Shown: positions 20,422-32,600 of the stretch, in pieces | Layout of the letters: every line of letters begins with the position of its first letter | Position numbering within the stretch: position 1 is the stretch's first letter | Assembly: GCA_032717465.1 (NCBI GenBank) | Contig: CM064681.1 | Coordinates: 17,662,151-17,726,150, forward strand | Direction of reading: 5' to 3' | DNA: 64,000 nucleotides | DNA from: Coenobita brevimanus | Taxonomy: Eukaryota > Arthropoda > Malacostraca > Decapoda > Coenobitidae | Notes under the pieces: model-generated | What the model saw: only the letters and a program-made list of their open reading frames with translations | Told to the model about the DNA's origin: nothing | The model's database searches: none | Made by a program: the position numbers and the translations under genes

Positions 20422-22780
20422 TTGGCTTGCAACAACATAAGTCTTGCAGACATGAAGCTCAGGTTGGCACCACATGAGTGGAAGAAGCTCCTTGATGAGA
20501 TTGAGTCAGTGAGCGACACCGAGAGCGACTGTTCTGGGGTGGAGGAGGTGGATGTAACACCATCCATTCAGCAAGGGGAGCTACTGTGCCACCTTCCATC
20601 GCGGGACACCACACCACCATCATTGGCTGCCCCCATCGGAGAACACACCCCACCTCCAGGACCTGCCAATCCCACTGCTTTATTCATCTGCTCCCAATCT
20701 CAAGGCCCCTCTGCCCCCTTTGGTGAGCCAGTGTCACCAGAAGCCGGGCCATCGTTTGTTGTGATGGTCCCTCCACCTGCGTCTGCCATGCAGGATGCTA
20801 CGGTGACATTCTTGCCACCCAGGCCGAGGAGACTGGTGTCCCCAGAGCCCTCTGTCTCGTCCTCGTCCTCGTCCGAGGCGTCCCCTCCTGGATGAAGGCA
20901 TCGTGGTCCACTACCTGGACACAGGGAACATCCAAGGGGTCGGAGGGCAGGCCAAAGGGTGTCGACAGGCCAACCCGCTGCCACCGCCGCCAGCAATGCT
21001 GAAGAGGATCCTAGGTGGAGCAGAGGCCCGGTCACACAGAACTACGGGCCATTCACTGGCTCCCCAGGGATCAAGGTGGATATACAAACAACTCCCCTGC
21101 AGCTCTTCCAGCTATTCTTCATGCGAGAGTTGTTGTCATATCTCACCATGGAAACAAACCAGTATGCCACATTCCTGGGGACTCAGCTGGATGCTTGGTT
21201 CTCCTGCAATGAAGAGGAGATGGCCAAGTTCCTGGGGTTATACCTTGTCATGGGGGTTGTGCACATGCCGACCATCAGGCACTACTGGAGGGGCTCCAAG
21301 CTTCACGACTACCCTAGGGTCCGGCGGGTGATGAGTGAAAGGCGCTTCAATGCCATCCTCAAGCACTCCCACACCTTTAACTCACTCGCCATACCCCAGG
21401 ACAACCAAGATCAACTTATCCACGTTCACACGGTCATGGAGTATCTCCTTCAGCGGTTCCAGTCAGCGTACCAACCCGAGGAGCAGCTCAACCTGGGGTG
21501 GAAGGGCTGGCTATCGTTCTGCGTCTACATCCCCCAGAAGCCCACCAAGTACTCCATCAAGTTATACATGTTGGCTGAGTCCTCCTCAGGCTACATCTGG
21601 AACCTCAAAGTCTACACAGGGGTGCAGTGGACCCTTGAGAACACCATGTGGGGCCTTGTGGAACTGTTGAAGAATCAGGGCTACAAGTTATTCATGGACA
21701 ACTACTACAATTCTGCAGCCCTGTGTGAACGACTTTTAACTGTAGGCCTTTACGTGTGTGGGACCCTACAGCTGCCTAGAAGAGCACCACACCAGCTGCA
21801 GGCCATCACCAAGACTAAGAGCCTGCTCGAGGCAGGCATGGCGTACAGGCACAAGGACAGTGTGCTAGTCCTGGTATGGAAGGACAATGCATTGTGAACA
21901 TGGTGTCCACCTTGCACACTGCCGACACCATTCCAAAGAGGGTTCAAGGGAAGGTGCAGGGTAATGATGGGCGGAAAACAAGCCCGTGGTTGTGGATGAG
22001 TACAACAGGTACATGGGTGGGGTGGATCATTTTGATCAGATGATCCAGTACTACCCCATCCAACGGCGAACTGTCAAGTGGACGAAGAAGATCACCTACT
22101 TTGTCCACGTGGCACTTTTCAATGCGTTCGCCTTGTACGAAAATTACAAACGTAGGACAGTAACTCTCCTTGAATTTGTGGACCAGATCATCTACGATCT
22201 TCTGCATTTCCATGAAGAGGACTGGCCCGCGTCTGGACACGTACGTCACCACGCCCCAGACCTACCTACCCGGTGGCCAGCACCAGCAAAACCTGGCACC
22301 CAGCAGGCACAGGCACCAGAGCCTAGATGGACCCACCCACCACCAGCACCAGAACTGCCTGCAGGACAAGCACCACAGGCCCCATCACCAACACCAGCAC
22401 CACCTGCAGTAGGGCCATCACAGGTGCCCTTGTTACCACCAGCACCGCCTACAGGAGGCCCACCAGGGGTTCCAGCACCGCCACCACCTCCAGTTGCTGG
22501 TCTGTCGGGAGACTCCATGCCTGGGCCTGCAGCTCCCACATGACAGGACCACAGAGCACAAAGGCATCCAAGCAAGTGTTGCCGGGTCATCGACGGTGAC
22601 GTGAGGTTGGACCGCACTCTGGGCCACCACCGGGTAAGGATTACCAAGAGGCTCAGTTGTGCCTTGTGCTTCAAGTTGGGGGTGAGGAAGGACACAAGGA
22701 ACATGTGTCCTGTATGTGATGTGCCACTTTGCATGGGTGATTGTTTCGACCGGTACCATACAAAGCGATATCTTCACTAA
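20422..22780 (+). pseudogene. piggyBac-type transposase gene, degraded
   Basis: The frame opens at 20422 with an acidic N-terminus (DEIESVSDTESDCS), is broken by one in-frame TGA at 20893, and continues to 21897 through the DDE domain (FFMRELLSYL, YLVMGVVHMPTIRHYW, YIPQKPTKYSIKLYML, LFMDNYYNS). A frameshift near 21897-21985 moves the rest (YNRYMGGVDHFDQM, KRRTVTLLEFVD) to another frame, followed by a long Pro/Ala linker, another TGA at 22541, and a C-terminal Cys/His-rich domain ending at 22780 ([22 protein letters not shown]). The second and third catalytic Asp are present (MDNYYN, GGVDHFDQ), but the segment that should carry the first (xxDExMxPFKGR) has shrunk to LNLGWKGWLSF, so the Asp is gone. 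Family: cut-and-paste transposases targeting TTAA. I did not find TIRs around it. Confidence 0.88.
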
Positions 22781-22794
22781 TGGAGCACAGGCAC

Positions 22795-22865
22795 ATACAG
22801 ACACACACAAACACACACTCATACACACACACGCACAAATGTACACACACACTCACACACACACA

Positions 22866-22912
<47 letters not shown>

Positions 22913-22937
22913 ACACACACACACACACATACACAGT
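22795..22937. repeat. (CA)n microsatellite, slightly interrupted
   Basis: About 140 bases of ACAC with occasional T or G substitutions, just after the piggyBac stop codon. Confidence 0.96.
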
Positions 22938-23012
22938 ACAAAATTCCTCACCTCCCAACACGTCTGGTCCTGGAGGAAGATCATCGCCACTGGAGAAGTA
23001 CGTGATATTCTT

Positions 23013-23489
23013 TTTTTATTTGTCTATTGTGATCCCTACCCTGACGTATGGAAGCGAGGCGTGGACCTTGCAAGAGGGGAACAAGTCAAGAGTGAGAGCA
23101 GTGGAAATGAGTTACCTGAGAGGAGCATGTGGAGTGACGTGGAGGGACAGGTTGACGAATGAAGAAGTGAAGGAACGTTGTGGGGTAGATGTGGATGTGA
23201 TTGAAAAGATTAGGAGAAATACACTGAGGTGGTTTGGACATGTGGAGAGAATGGAGAATGAAAGACTGACTAAGAGGGTGTATGTAGGTGAGGTGGAGGG
23301 AGGGAGAGGGAGGGGTAGACCGAGGATGAGGTGGAGGGATGGAGTTGAGAGGTATATGAGGGAGGGGGGGGTGAGTTGGGGGGAGGGTAGTCGAATGGTG
23401 GGTGACAGAGTGACTTGGAGGCGTTTTGTCTGCGGCCACCCTTTGCGGGATTAGGGCGTCGGGCTATAGATAGATAGATAGACTATTTA
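23013..23489 (+). mobile_element. RTE-like LINE 3' fragment with (GATA)n tail
   Basis: An open frame to 23454 encodes only the C-terminal end of the RTE protein (TLTYGSEAWTLQEG, LRGACGVTWRDRLTNE, ERCGVDVDVIEKI, LRWFGHVERMENERLTKRV, RPRMRWRDGVERYMREGG). The 3' end reads GGCCACCCTTTGCGGGATTA and GGGCGTCGGGCTATAGATAG repeats to 23489. It is the same family as 8924-10525 and in a single open frame, so it is a young, heavily 5'-truncated copy. Confidence 0.9.
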
Positions 23490-24287
23490 CCTATCTTTAT
23501 GCCAGTATATTTACACATACATATATATTGTTTTTTAACTCAACACAAATGACAGGGAAATAAGTACAGCTTCAGTTCCAGTTGGTAGCAACAGGTTTAG
23601 TGTTCATGTATGGTTTCTGATATGATAAAATCAAAGAAAGGGTAGCTAGTATGCATAAAAAATGTTTGTGCACTACGGGAGAATACCAAGTGAGCGCAGC
23701 TGATGGCGGTTCAGCACGCAGCAAAATACACCATAGTTTTTTGCATTTTTCTCGAAAACTATGAAGCCTAGCATCACCGGTCTTTGCTCAAATGAAAGCC
23801 AAAGAAATTCTGCATAGGATGATGAAATAAAAACATAACAATTGCAAGAAAAGTCCTTCGCAAAAGCTCCCCGAAAAAAACTGTTTTCTGCCGAACATGG
23901 GTTTTATTCTTTTGCTTACTATTTGAACACCATACCTCGTATCAAACTGGGACTTCCAGCTTTCGAAAGCTAATAATATTCTCTTTTACCAATTGTATAA
24001 CATGTAGAGATTGATTAGTAAACATTCGACTTACGATGTTGGGAAGTGAGATGGTTGTTGGGCCCTAACGTACGTATAGTGTTTTTTTTTTTTTTTTTGC
24101 TTATCACGTAGAACAAACATCGATGAATAGGAATATGTGGGTTTTGTGACAAAATAAATACGTTTGGGTGGTGAAAATAAGCTGAGAATACGCTTTTTTG
24201 AAGCGCGCGGCGGGGCGGAGGGGAGAAATGTCGGTGTGTCGTAGAACACGAAACTTACTAAACTTATGCGTGTGCAAAAAGGTTAAT

Positions 24288-24293
<6 letters not shown>
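23490..24293. other. No recognisable feature
   Basis: AT-rich sequence with an internal T tract (24079-24098) and a short G/C-rich patch near 24205-24225. No convincing ORF. Confidence 0.4.

Positions 24294-24328
<35 letters not shown>
24294..24328. repeat. (AT)n microsatellite
   Basis: 35 bases of perfect AT repeat. Confidence 0.96.
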
Positions 24329-24331
<3 letters not shown>

Positions 24332-25259
24332 GGAAATAATTTCCCCCAGAGCAGTTGCGCTCTCTTCTTTTTAAAATATCATCCCTGGTTAGAGAGCAGA
24401 GGAAAACCTGAGATCGTTAATAACTATTCAAGCGGTTTTTACAACCCAGAAATTACGTTCTCTTTAATAATTCTTATTATTAATAAATTAAATGCTACTG
24501 CGTTTAACCCTTATGGACAATTATATTGTAAATACATGTAATTACTTGGAAAGTTCCATTGATCTAAACTGCATCTGCGCGTTAGATGACGCGTCCTGAA
24601 GATGAAAAGGTCCTCATATAAAAAGCAGATGTAAATTTAACATATTTACATAGATAATGGGAAGATTTGGTTTGGCTTTAGTTTAATTAAAACTAAGATT
24701 AATTAGTTAGATTCGCTTTGTATATATCATAATGTAATCTATCTGTATTTAGCATTGTAATAAATAACAGTTAGCACCTCTACAATTGTATGAGGAACTA
24801 GAGGCTCGCCATTATCACGCACTCTGCTCCTAGACCTGGTCAAGCTAGCACATTGTAAATACACACCTCAAGGACGCTTGGTAGCGGGACTTTGATGGAT
24901 GGTCGTGGAGAGTGCAGTCGTGTATTCGTTGTTCTCTCCTCTAGCATTCTAGGGCTGCCTAACTGGCAATAGTTTTGTAAATAGGGGAATAAAAGTTAGG
25001 TTAGCTAGTACTAATTTTCCTCCCAGCCCCTTAGAGATATAGTAAGTGTCTATAACTGTTTCCTGAGATTGCCTTTGCTTACTCACCTCTGGAGTGTACC
25101 CCCCACTGATCGCTCTGTGGTGTGAGTCACACACAGGCACGTCCTCCCGAGAGTGTTTTGAGAGGGTAATCTCAGAGTAGGTGGGTCTTCCCCGGGTAAT
25201 TTGTCCCTTGGTCATTTTTCTCTTTCTTCCCACTTCCCCCTCACGGGGGGAGTGGTTAC
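24329..25259. other. Possible 5' UTR of the I-like LINE
   Basis: The last part (about 24780-25259) is moderately GC-rich and leads directly into the gag-like ORF of the LINE. I cannot place the 5' boundary of the element. Confidence 0.35.
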
Positions 25260-26530
25260 TATGACGGACACCCCTACTGCCTCCCCCCCCTTCAGGGGGG
25301 GAGGTGGTCCTGACAACAGTAGGCATGACCAGACTGACCACCCCCAGACCAACGAACGCCAGTAGACAACGCCACCTTTGTCACTCTCCATGCGCTAGGT
25401 TTCACTCCCCTGTCCAGTCTCAATCCCTTCCTTATCAAGAAGGTGATTGACCACTGTGCAGGAGAGGTTGAACAGGTTAAAAAACTAGTGAACGGAGATC
25501 TCCTGATTAAAACTGTTAATTCGTCACAGGTGAAAGGTTAGCTGAAACTGTGTAAATTCCACTGTTACGATGTCGAAGCCAAAATCCCAGTCTCCATGAA
25601 TTCTTGCAAGGGTGTTGTCACTTGCAGGGATCTCATGGTGATGAGTGAGGACGAAATCGTAAGTGAATTGGTGCACCAAGACGTAATTGAGGCTAGATTT
25701 ATTACTCGTTACTCAGAAGGCATAAGGACGAAGACAGCAACCATTGTCTTGACGTTTGCCAAAGTGTCTCTTCCCAGTTCTGTCAAAGTTGGATACGAAA
25801 TTGTTCATGTTCGGCCTTACATCCCTAACCCTTTGCGTTGCCTGAAATGCCAGCTGTATGGGCATGGTGCAAAGACTTGTCGGGCTTCCCAGCCAGTGTG
25901 AGGCAAGTGTGCAAGCCAGGGTCATGATGCAGATCATTGTACATCTGAGACAGTATGTTGCTTTCACTGCAAGGGCACTCACTCCACTTCCTCTAGGGAC
26001 TGTCCCAAGTAGAAGGAGGAGAAGGAGGTCTGCACGGTGAAGGCAACTGAGGGCATTTCCTATTATGAAGCTAGGAAAAAGGTGAAGGAGTTGCATGCAA
26101 CTCCCACGCCGAATAGGTCCTAAGCTTCGGCAGTAATATCCCGTCCTGTGACGTGCTCTGAAGAGATGCAGACAGATCTTGTCCTTCTCCCTCCTGCCAC
26201 TCACAGTACCTCTCCATCTCGGCCTCCCATCCGCTCCAACTCTCTCACTGACATCCCTAAGGTTTCAACCTATTCTCAGGATGATGCTGCCTCTCCATCA
26301 GTATGGCCTAAAGTGAAGCCTGACAAGTCTAGTAAAAGTAACATGACCACCCTCACAAACCAGTTTCATCCTCATGTTCTTCCAGTTCCCACTCCAGCGA
26401 GGGAGAGGAAGGTTAGCTCTTCCTCGGGGGAGTCAGGGAACCTAGTAATTGATGACAATATGGAGGTTTCCGTGAACAAGCACCGGGATAGGTCCCCCGG
26501 TAGTCGCTCACCTGTTGGCGGGTGACAGAA
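25260..26530 (+). pseudogene. Gag-like ORF1 of I-superfamily LINE
   Basis: The reading frame from about 25360 encodes a nucleic-acid-binding gag-like protein interrupted by several stops. Visible parts in order: an N-terminal segment (NPFLIKKVIDHCAGEVEQV), a core stretch (CKGVVTCRDLMVMSEDEIVS) typical of LINE gag proteins, then CCHC-type zinc knuckles (CLKCQLYGHGAKTC, CASQGHDADHC, CCFHCKGTHSTSSRDC), and a Ser/Pro-rich tail to 26523. It would bind LINE RNA in a ribonucleoprotein particle. It immediately precedes the endonuclease-RT ORF of the same element. Confidence 0.75.
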
Positions 26531-29500
26531 AAAGACAAAGCACACTGGCCCCCAATGAAAATCTTAAACCGCCACATTCACTCTATTACAGTGGAATTGT
26601 AGAGGTGTCGGGAATAAGTTACCAAATACAGCAATCTTGCTTTCACTACACAGGGCAGACGTTGTTTGTTTACAGGAGATGCGCGTGGAGGATCATCCTG
26701 ATCCTCCACAGTTCAAACACTACTACTTATATAGAGGATATGAAGGTCACAGAGTTGCCATTCACACCCACAAATCACACCCACAAACGGAAGTGATTCT
26801 AAATTCTGCTCTGGAAGCTGTCGCGTGCAGAGTAAAATTTAATAACACGTATCTGTCTATTTGCTCTCTGCACTGTCCTCAACATGGCCTCATTGATAGT
26901 GATGCTTTAAATTCACTTTTCGAACATCTTCCTGACAATAAGTTAGTGTTGGGCGATTTTAACACCCATCACTATCAATGGGGTAGCTTGATGATTGATG
27001 GTCGTGGGGAGCAAGTAGCCGACCTAATACTACAGTCCAACCTCTGTTTTCTGAACGACGGTAGAGCGACTCGTGTAGATGATCGTACTGGTAACTTTTC
27101 GGCCATTGACTTATCTTTGGCCTCCCCTGGTATACATCAAGATTTCTCAGGGACCCTTACGACAAACTCCTTGGGAAGTGATCATTTACCCATCTGTCTT
27201 TAGTATACACGCGACATCATTTCGGACCCTCCACCTCCAAAATTTAACTATAAGAAAGCATGTTGGGGATCCTTCTCAAGGATCACCAATTTAGATATAT
27301 CTGAGGAGACCATGAATGTTAAGTTCGAAAATATAACCCTATCCATATTACACGCAGCTGAGGCAGCTATTCCCATGACTTCTACAGTTCATGCGAAGCA
27401 TAGAGCACATTGGTGGACGCCGGATTGCCGACAAGCATTAAGAAAACGCAATAGGAGATACAGGACTTTTGATAGTCAGCCCACCGAGGAAAATTTTATT
27501 GCATACAAACAGGCACGGGCTGAGGCAAGGAGAATAATAAGAAGGGCCAAACGTGACTCCTGGCGGTCCTTTGTGTCCACGGTGACTCGTACAACACCAT
27601 TAAGTAAAGTCTGGTCCACCATAAGAATATTAAATAATAAAGACCCATACTTCCCTATTACCACCCTGCAAGTAAATAATAACATCTATGACGAGCCCGT
27701 GGACATTGCTAACATCCTCGCCAGGAGTTTTTCTCATGTAAGTAGGTCAGCCAATTATGATCCGCGTTTCCAACATCATGAATGCACGGCTGAGCTACAG
27801 ATTATTGACTTTGCCACAGAAGACGTAGACTCCCCATACAACCAAGAGTTTATGCTAGATGAACTGCTCCGTGCCCTTAAATCCTGTAAAGACACCAGCC
27901 CTGGACCAGACACCATCACTTACGGTATGATCCAGCATCTTAATCAGGACAACCTGATTAAGATGTTAGCATTGTACAATGAGATTTGGGCGTCTCGAAC
28001 GTTCCCAAACTCATGGCACTTTGCGCACGTCATACCGATACCCAAAGAGGCTGGTCGTCTTATGAATCCCACTTCATTTCGTCCTATTGTGTTGACTTCT
28101 TGTCTATGTAAGGTCATGGGACGAATGGTAAACAATAGGCTTCTTTTTGTTGTCAAAGAATTTGTTAAATGATCAACAATGTGGCTTCCGTAAATACAGA
28201 GGTTCACTAGATCATTTATGAATTTGGAGCATTGTATTGCAGAGGCATTTGCCAATAAAGAATTCATGATAGGGGTGTTCTTGGACATCCATAAAGCCTA
28301 TGACATGACATGGTGACACGGTATACTAATGAAGCTCTATGCTTATGGTTTAAGAGGAAATTTGCCTATTTTTTTATTTCAAATTTCTTAAGGGACAGGA
28401 CTTTCTCTGTCAAATTGCCCCGTAACATAACATCGGATATATTTATCCAGGAAAACGGGGTGCTGCAGGGAAGTGTGCTTAGTCCTACTTTATTTAGTAT
28501 TATGATCAATGATATTCTGTCATCAGCACCCATTCCGAGGAATCTTAAATACTCGCTGTATGCTGACGATTGTGCAATATGTCACTCCTCCCGTAATGCA
28601 CAATTTTTGGCTGGGCGGATTCAAGCAGCCCTTGACTCCGTCCACCAATGGGCCTTGCAGTGGGGATTTAAGTTTTCCGTCTGTAAGTGTGCCGGTGTAG
28701 TTTTTACGACTCGTAACGTACCTAATTTGTGCTTAACTTTGGATAATCAGGGGGTACCTTTTCAAAATTCTATAAAGTGTTTGGGAATTCATTTTGATCG
28801 TCATTTGAACTTTAAAATTCATGTTAATACTTTACTTGCTCGTTGCGATAAACCAGTAAATGTCCTCAAGTACCTAGCGGGTACTACGTGGGGTGCCGAC
28901 AGAAGATCTTTATTAATGGTGTATAAGTTCCTCATTCGATCAAAGCTAGACTATGGCGCACATGTGTATGGCTTGGCATCCGATGCCACACTGAAAGGAT
29001 TAGATGTGTTGCAGAATAAATGTTTGCAAATGTGTTTTGGAGCCGTCCGGTGTACCCGTGTAGCTCGTATGGAAGTGGAGGTGAATGTGCCTCCCCTCCG
29101 TATTCGCCGCGAACATCTGGCCTTGTCCTACGGCATAAGGACATTTAGGAAAAGTAATTTTGGCAATGTGGCCTGTACCCCCCTGCATCAATACCACCAC
29201 CTTCTGTGGGGGGTTCGTCGGCCACTTGCAGTTCGCCTCCACTTACTGACTCAGGAGCTTGGTGTGGACCCCAGTGACTGTGACAAGTTGGTGTAAAAAA
29301 ATATAGCGCCTTGGGAGCCACCTGGCTTTACAGTTGATGTTACATGGCTCCCAGCACCAAAGGCCATGGCTCCGGAGGCGGAGGTCCACCACTTGTTTCG
29401 TAACATCATCATTCGTCACTTGGGGTCCCACCACTTGTACACCGACGGCTCCAAGTCGAGTGCATGTGTGGGTGCAAGTGTGTGGTCGACTGAATGTGCC

Positions 29501-30250
29501 TTCAGGTATCGGTTGCCGACTCATGCATCTGTGTTTACCTCAGAACTTTTTGCTATTGACAAAGCCATAGACTGTGCTCTCAATTCTAGGCATGACTCAT
29601 TTGTCATATTTTCGAATTCAAAATCAGCCCTTCAGGCAATTGCATCTTGCACTACGGACTCTCACGAGATCCAGTGCCACATCGTTAATAAGTTGCATTC
29701 ATGCAACAAGTCATTCACGCTGATCTGGGTGCCTGGTCATTGTCGTATCTACGGCAATGAGCAGGCTGACATACTTGCAAAGTCGGCTGTAGAGCTCGAG
29801 GAGACTTGGGACGTTCCTCGTGATCTACGGTCGAGTCTCTCTCTCGGAAAGAAAGAAATAAATCTTCTGTGGCAAGGTCAGTGGACCAGACTTAATATTC
29901 CAACCTGTAAGCCGTACCAGGGCGACTGGGACACTGCCAACCGTCCCAGTCGCCTGCAAGAAAAAGTGTTGGCTCGCCTACGGCTTAATGCCACTATATT
30001 AACACATATGAAACCTTATATGGAAAAACGATTTCCACCGCACTGTGACATCTGTGATGCGGTGTTATCTATCAGTCATGTCATCCTGCGTTGTCGGCAA
30101 TTTATTCGTGAACGCGCTTCACTTACAAATTACTGTGGCACAGCAGACGTCCCCTTCACCCTTTCCACCATCCTGGGTGATGGGGACATTGTTATGACTG
30201 ATAAATTGATGGTTTTCTTGAGAGAGACCGGACTGATCAGAGTGATGTGA
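26530..30250 (+). mobile_element. I-superfamily LINE ORF2: endonuclease, RT, RNase H, degraded
   Basis: Endonuclease: 26637-27203 (ADVVCLQEMRVED, VLGDFNTHHYQWG, LGSDHLPIC are the catalytic-type motifs). RT: 27312-28172 and 28310-29296, separated by a frameshifted or stop-containing stretch; motifs include SPGPDTITYGMIQHL, FRPIVLTSCLCKVMGRM, GVLQGSVLSPTLFS and YADDCAICHSS. RNase H: 29366-30250, with YTDGSKSSACVGAS, SELFAIDKAI and WVPGHCRIYGNEQADILAK, then a terminal Cys/His motif (HCDICDAVLSISHVILRC). The third acidic residue of RNase H is replaced (SNSKSA where SDSKSA is usual). The element is nearly full length but cannot work as it stands. Confidence 0.88.
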
Positions 30251-30313
30251 CTTTTTTACTGTGTGGTTATGGTTTTTATCAACGTTAAATATGTATATAT
30301 TGTAATATTAATT

Positions 30314-30740
30314 AGGGTTGACAGTTGACATATTTGAAATAGTTCCTCCTCCCAATGATCTGTTTCTAATATAGATGTCTCCTACATTAAGCCAAGTTCC
30401 TCGCCTGACAGTCACCAGCTGATGAGCACAAGTGTGCAATATAGGAAGGTATTGGGCACTTGCAGTCGATGGTGGTCTGCTGGGCGAGGTTCTTCACTTT
30501 TTGTACAAATTATGTAAATACATTATACCATCTTGCTTAAGTTATTCTAATTAGGGACGACAGCTGACGTATATGGAAATGTTCCTGACTCGTCTGGTTC
30601 CTTTCATATATTGATGTCCCCTATATTAGGTTGTGCCTCGACTGACAGTCACCAGGTGATGAGTGCAGGTATGTAATGTGGAAAGGCATCACATATCTGC
30701 AGTCGATGGTGTTCTCTTGGTCGAGGCTTTTTTACCATTA
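30314..30740 (+). repeat. Tandem ~239-bp repeats in LINE 3' UTR
   Basis: Two direct units begin at 30314 and 30553. Shared phrases include GACAGTCACCAG[C/G]TGATGAG, TGCAGTCGATGGTG and a TTAGG[G]-[A/T]CGACAG start. They follow the RNase H stop and precede the T/A-rich end, so they are likely part of the LINE 3' UTR. Confidence 0.75.
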
Positions 30741-30916
30741 GTGTAGGTCTAGTTATTTGTCTCTTAGGATTTAGTATAGGTTAGCGATTTGTCTGTTAGG
30801 TGGTTAGTTTTAGGGTCTTTAGATTAGGTAATTTTGTTTATAAGTAATATAAGGTTAAAAATATAAAAGAATAAAAAAAATAATAGAAATAAAAATACAA
30901 AAAATAAAATAAAAAT

Positions 30917-31030
<114 letters not shown>

Positions 31031-31145
31031 GTGTGCATGAAAGTGTGTATGTTCATATGCATGGATGTGTGTATGTATGTATGTATGTATATACATATGT
31101 TCATATATATATGTATATATGTGTCAATGTATATACATATATATA

Positions 31146-32124
31146 TTTTTGCCTTAATGGTCAGGGGCTCCGGCCTCAATGGTCGATAGGAAAAAAAAAA
31201 AAAAAAAAGCTTGGTAGCCCGAGCAACCGACAGTAAAGCCAGGCTCGTCATCATCTGCTGTCCAACTCTTTCTAGGTCAGTAACCTTTATGAATTGGCCA
31301 ATTCAATGGGGAATTAGCTAGGAGATAAGAGAGTAATAATTAGATGAGTTAAAGTATCAGTTATGATATACTTAAACCTAAGAGACATGTGAATTTATTT
31401 AAGGGCAGGGGAGGTTGCGAGTAACTGAAACCACATGTTAACGCTTTTTGTACTTTCTCTTTTATTTTTTGATCAATTTCTGCCATTCAAATACCACTTT
31501 TGTTCAGAATTTTAAGGAGAACAAATTATTGGAAAGCATTTTTCGTATAACCCTTTATTTTAGGGGGAAACTTAAGAAATCTGTAAAAGGGTAAACAACC
31601 AAAATATATACAAATAGGGTAGAAAATATTATATTTATCCAAAATCCATTTCCAACACTTTATCCACTATAAAATTTTGAACAATTTATTTTTTTTTTAA
31701 CGATCATAATCCTCCCAGAAATAAGCGAGAAAGTACTTTTTTTTTTTCCCCAAAAAATCGTAATTGTTTACAGTGCGGCACTTTGAAAGCTGGAAAACTT
31801 CGCAGACCTGTAGTTCGATCCAATTGTCACAGGTAGCCAATATTTTGTGAGGAATTTCAGTAACATATGACCAGGATTTTCAGAAAGTTTCAGTGCTCTA
31901 GACACAGAATTACCCCAGGTTTTTCCCATAAACTGCTTCCCATATGTACCTAGCTATTTTGAGTATCGGAAATCTGGTACAGTACTGTAATTCATAATTC
32001 AGTGATCACAGGCAGCTGAAATTTTGACAAGAGTGATCAAAATGTATAAAAATTCATAACAATCCTTTATTGCAGGTATACATCCTTTAGAAATTCCATG
32101 CCGCTGGTCCAAGGCAGCTGAATC
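31146..32124. other. No recognisable gene; A tract at 31191-31208
   Basis: A short block GGTCAGGGGCTCCGGCC followed by an 18-base A tract near 31190 looks like a retroposed fragment. The remainder is AT-rich without ORFs. Confidence 0.35.
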
Positions 32125-32190
32125 TCTATCTATCTATCTATAGCCCGACGCCCTAATCCCGCAAAGGGTGGCCGCAGACAAAACGCCTCG
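32125..32190 (-). mobile_element. RTE tail stub (extreme 5' truncation)
   Basis: Four TATC units followed by TAGCCCGACGCCCTAATCCC and GCAAAGGGTGGCCGCAGACA are the exact reverse complement of the last 65 bases of the RTE copy at 23013-23489. Only the tail was inserted. Confidence 0.85.
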
Positions 32191-32600
32191 CTTGTTTACA
32201 TATAGCTTTCTCTTAGTCATGTGTCAAAGAGAACGGCAAAGGGCTAGCTAGAGGAAATATAGCTGAAACAAAAGACCTATTTCATCCTCCCCCCCCCCAA
32301 TGGCGTACGGCTCTACGCTCGCCCCCCATGCTCGCGCAACTCCCGTGACTCGGGTATGAAAATGGGCCACAGCACCTGCTTATTAGTGAAATATAACAGT
32401 AATATGTATCATATATGTGGAGCAGTCACAGATAAATCACTTAGGCACACACATACACACAAAAAAAACGATTTTTGGTCGAACACTAGCTCACAACCTC
32501 CCTTTGGACAATTTTTTGGTGCTGAGTGAGGACCAACGACTTGTATACTACTGAAATTTTTTACTGCATTTTTTATGCCCCCAGAGAGTGAGGAAAGCAG

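Noticed and set aside
22433..22961. Cys/Val-rich and Thr/His-rich ORFs around the CA tract
   Set aside because: Translation of a dinucleotide microsatellite; the real coding sequence here is the piggyBac C-terminus on the plus strand.
30314..30740. Hammerhead ribozymes in the LINE 3' UTR repeats (both contain TGATGAG)
   Set aside because: No GAAA box at the right distance after a stem II and no matching stem I.
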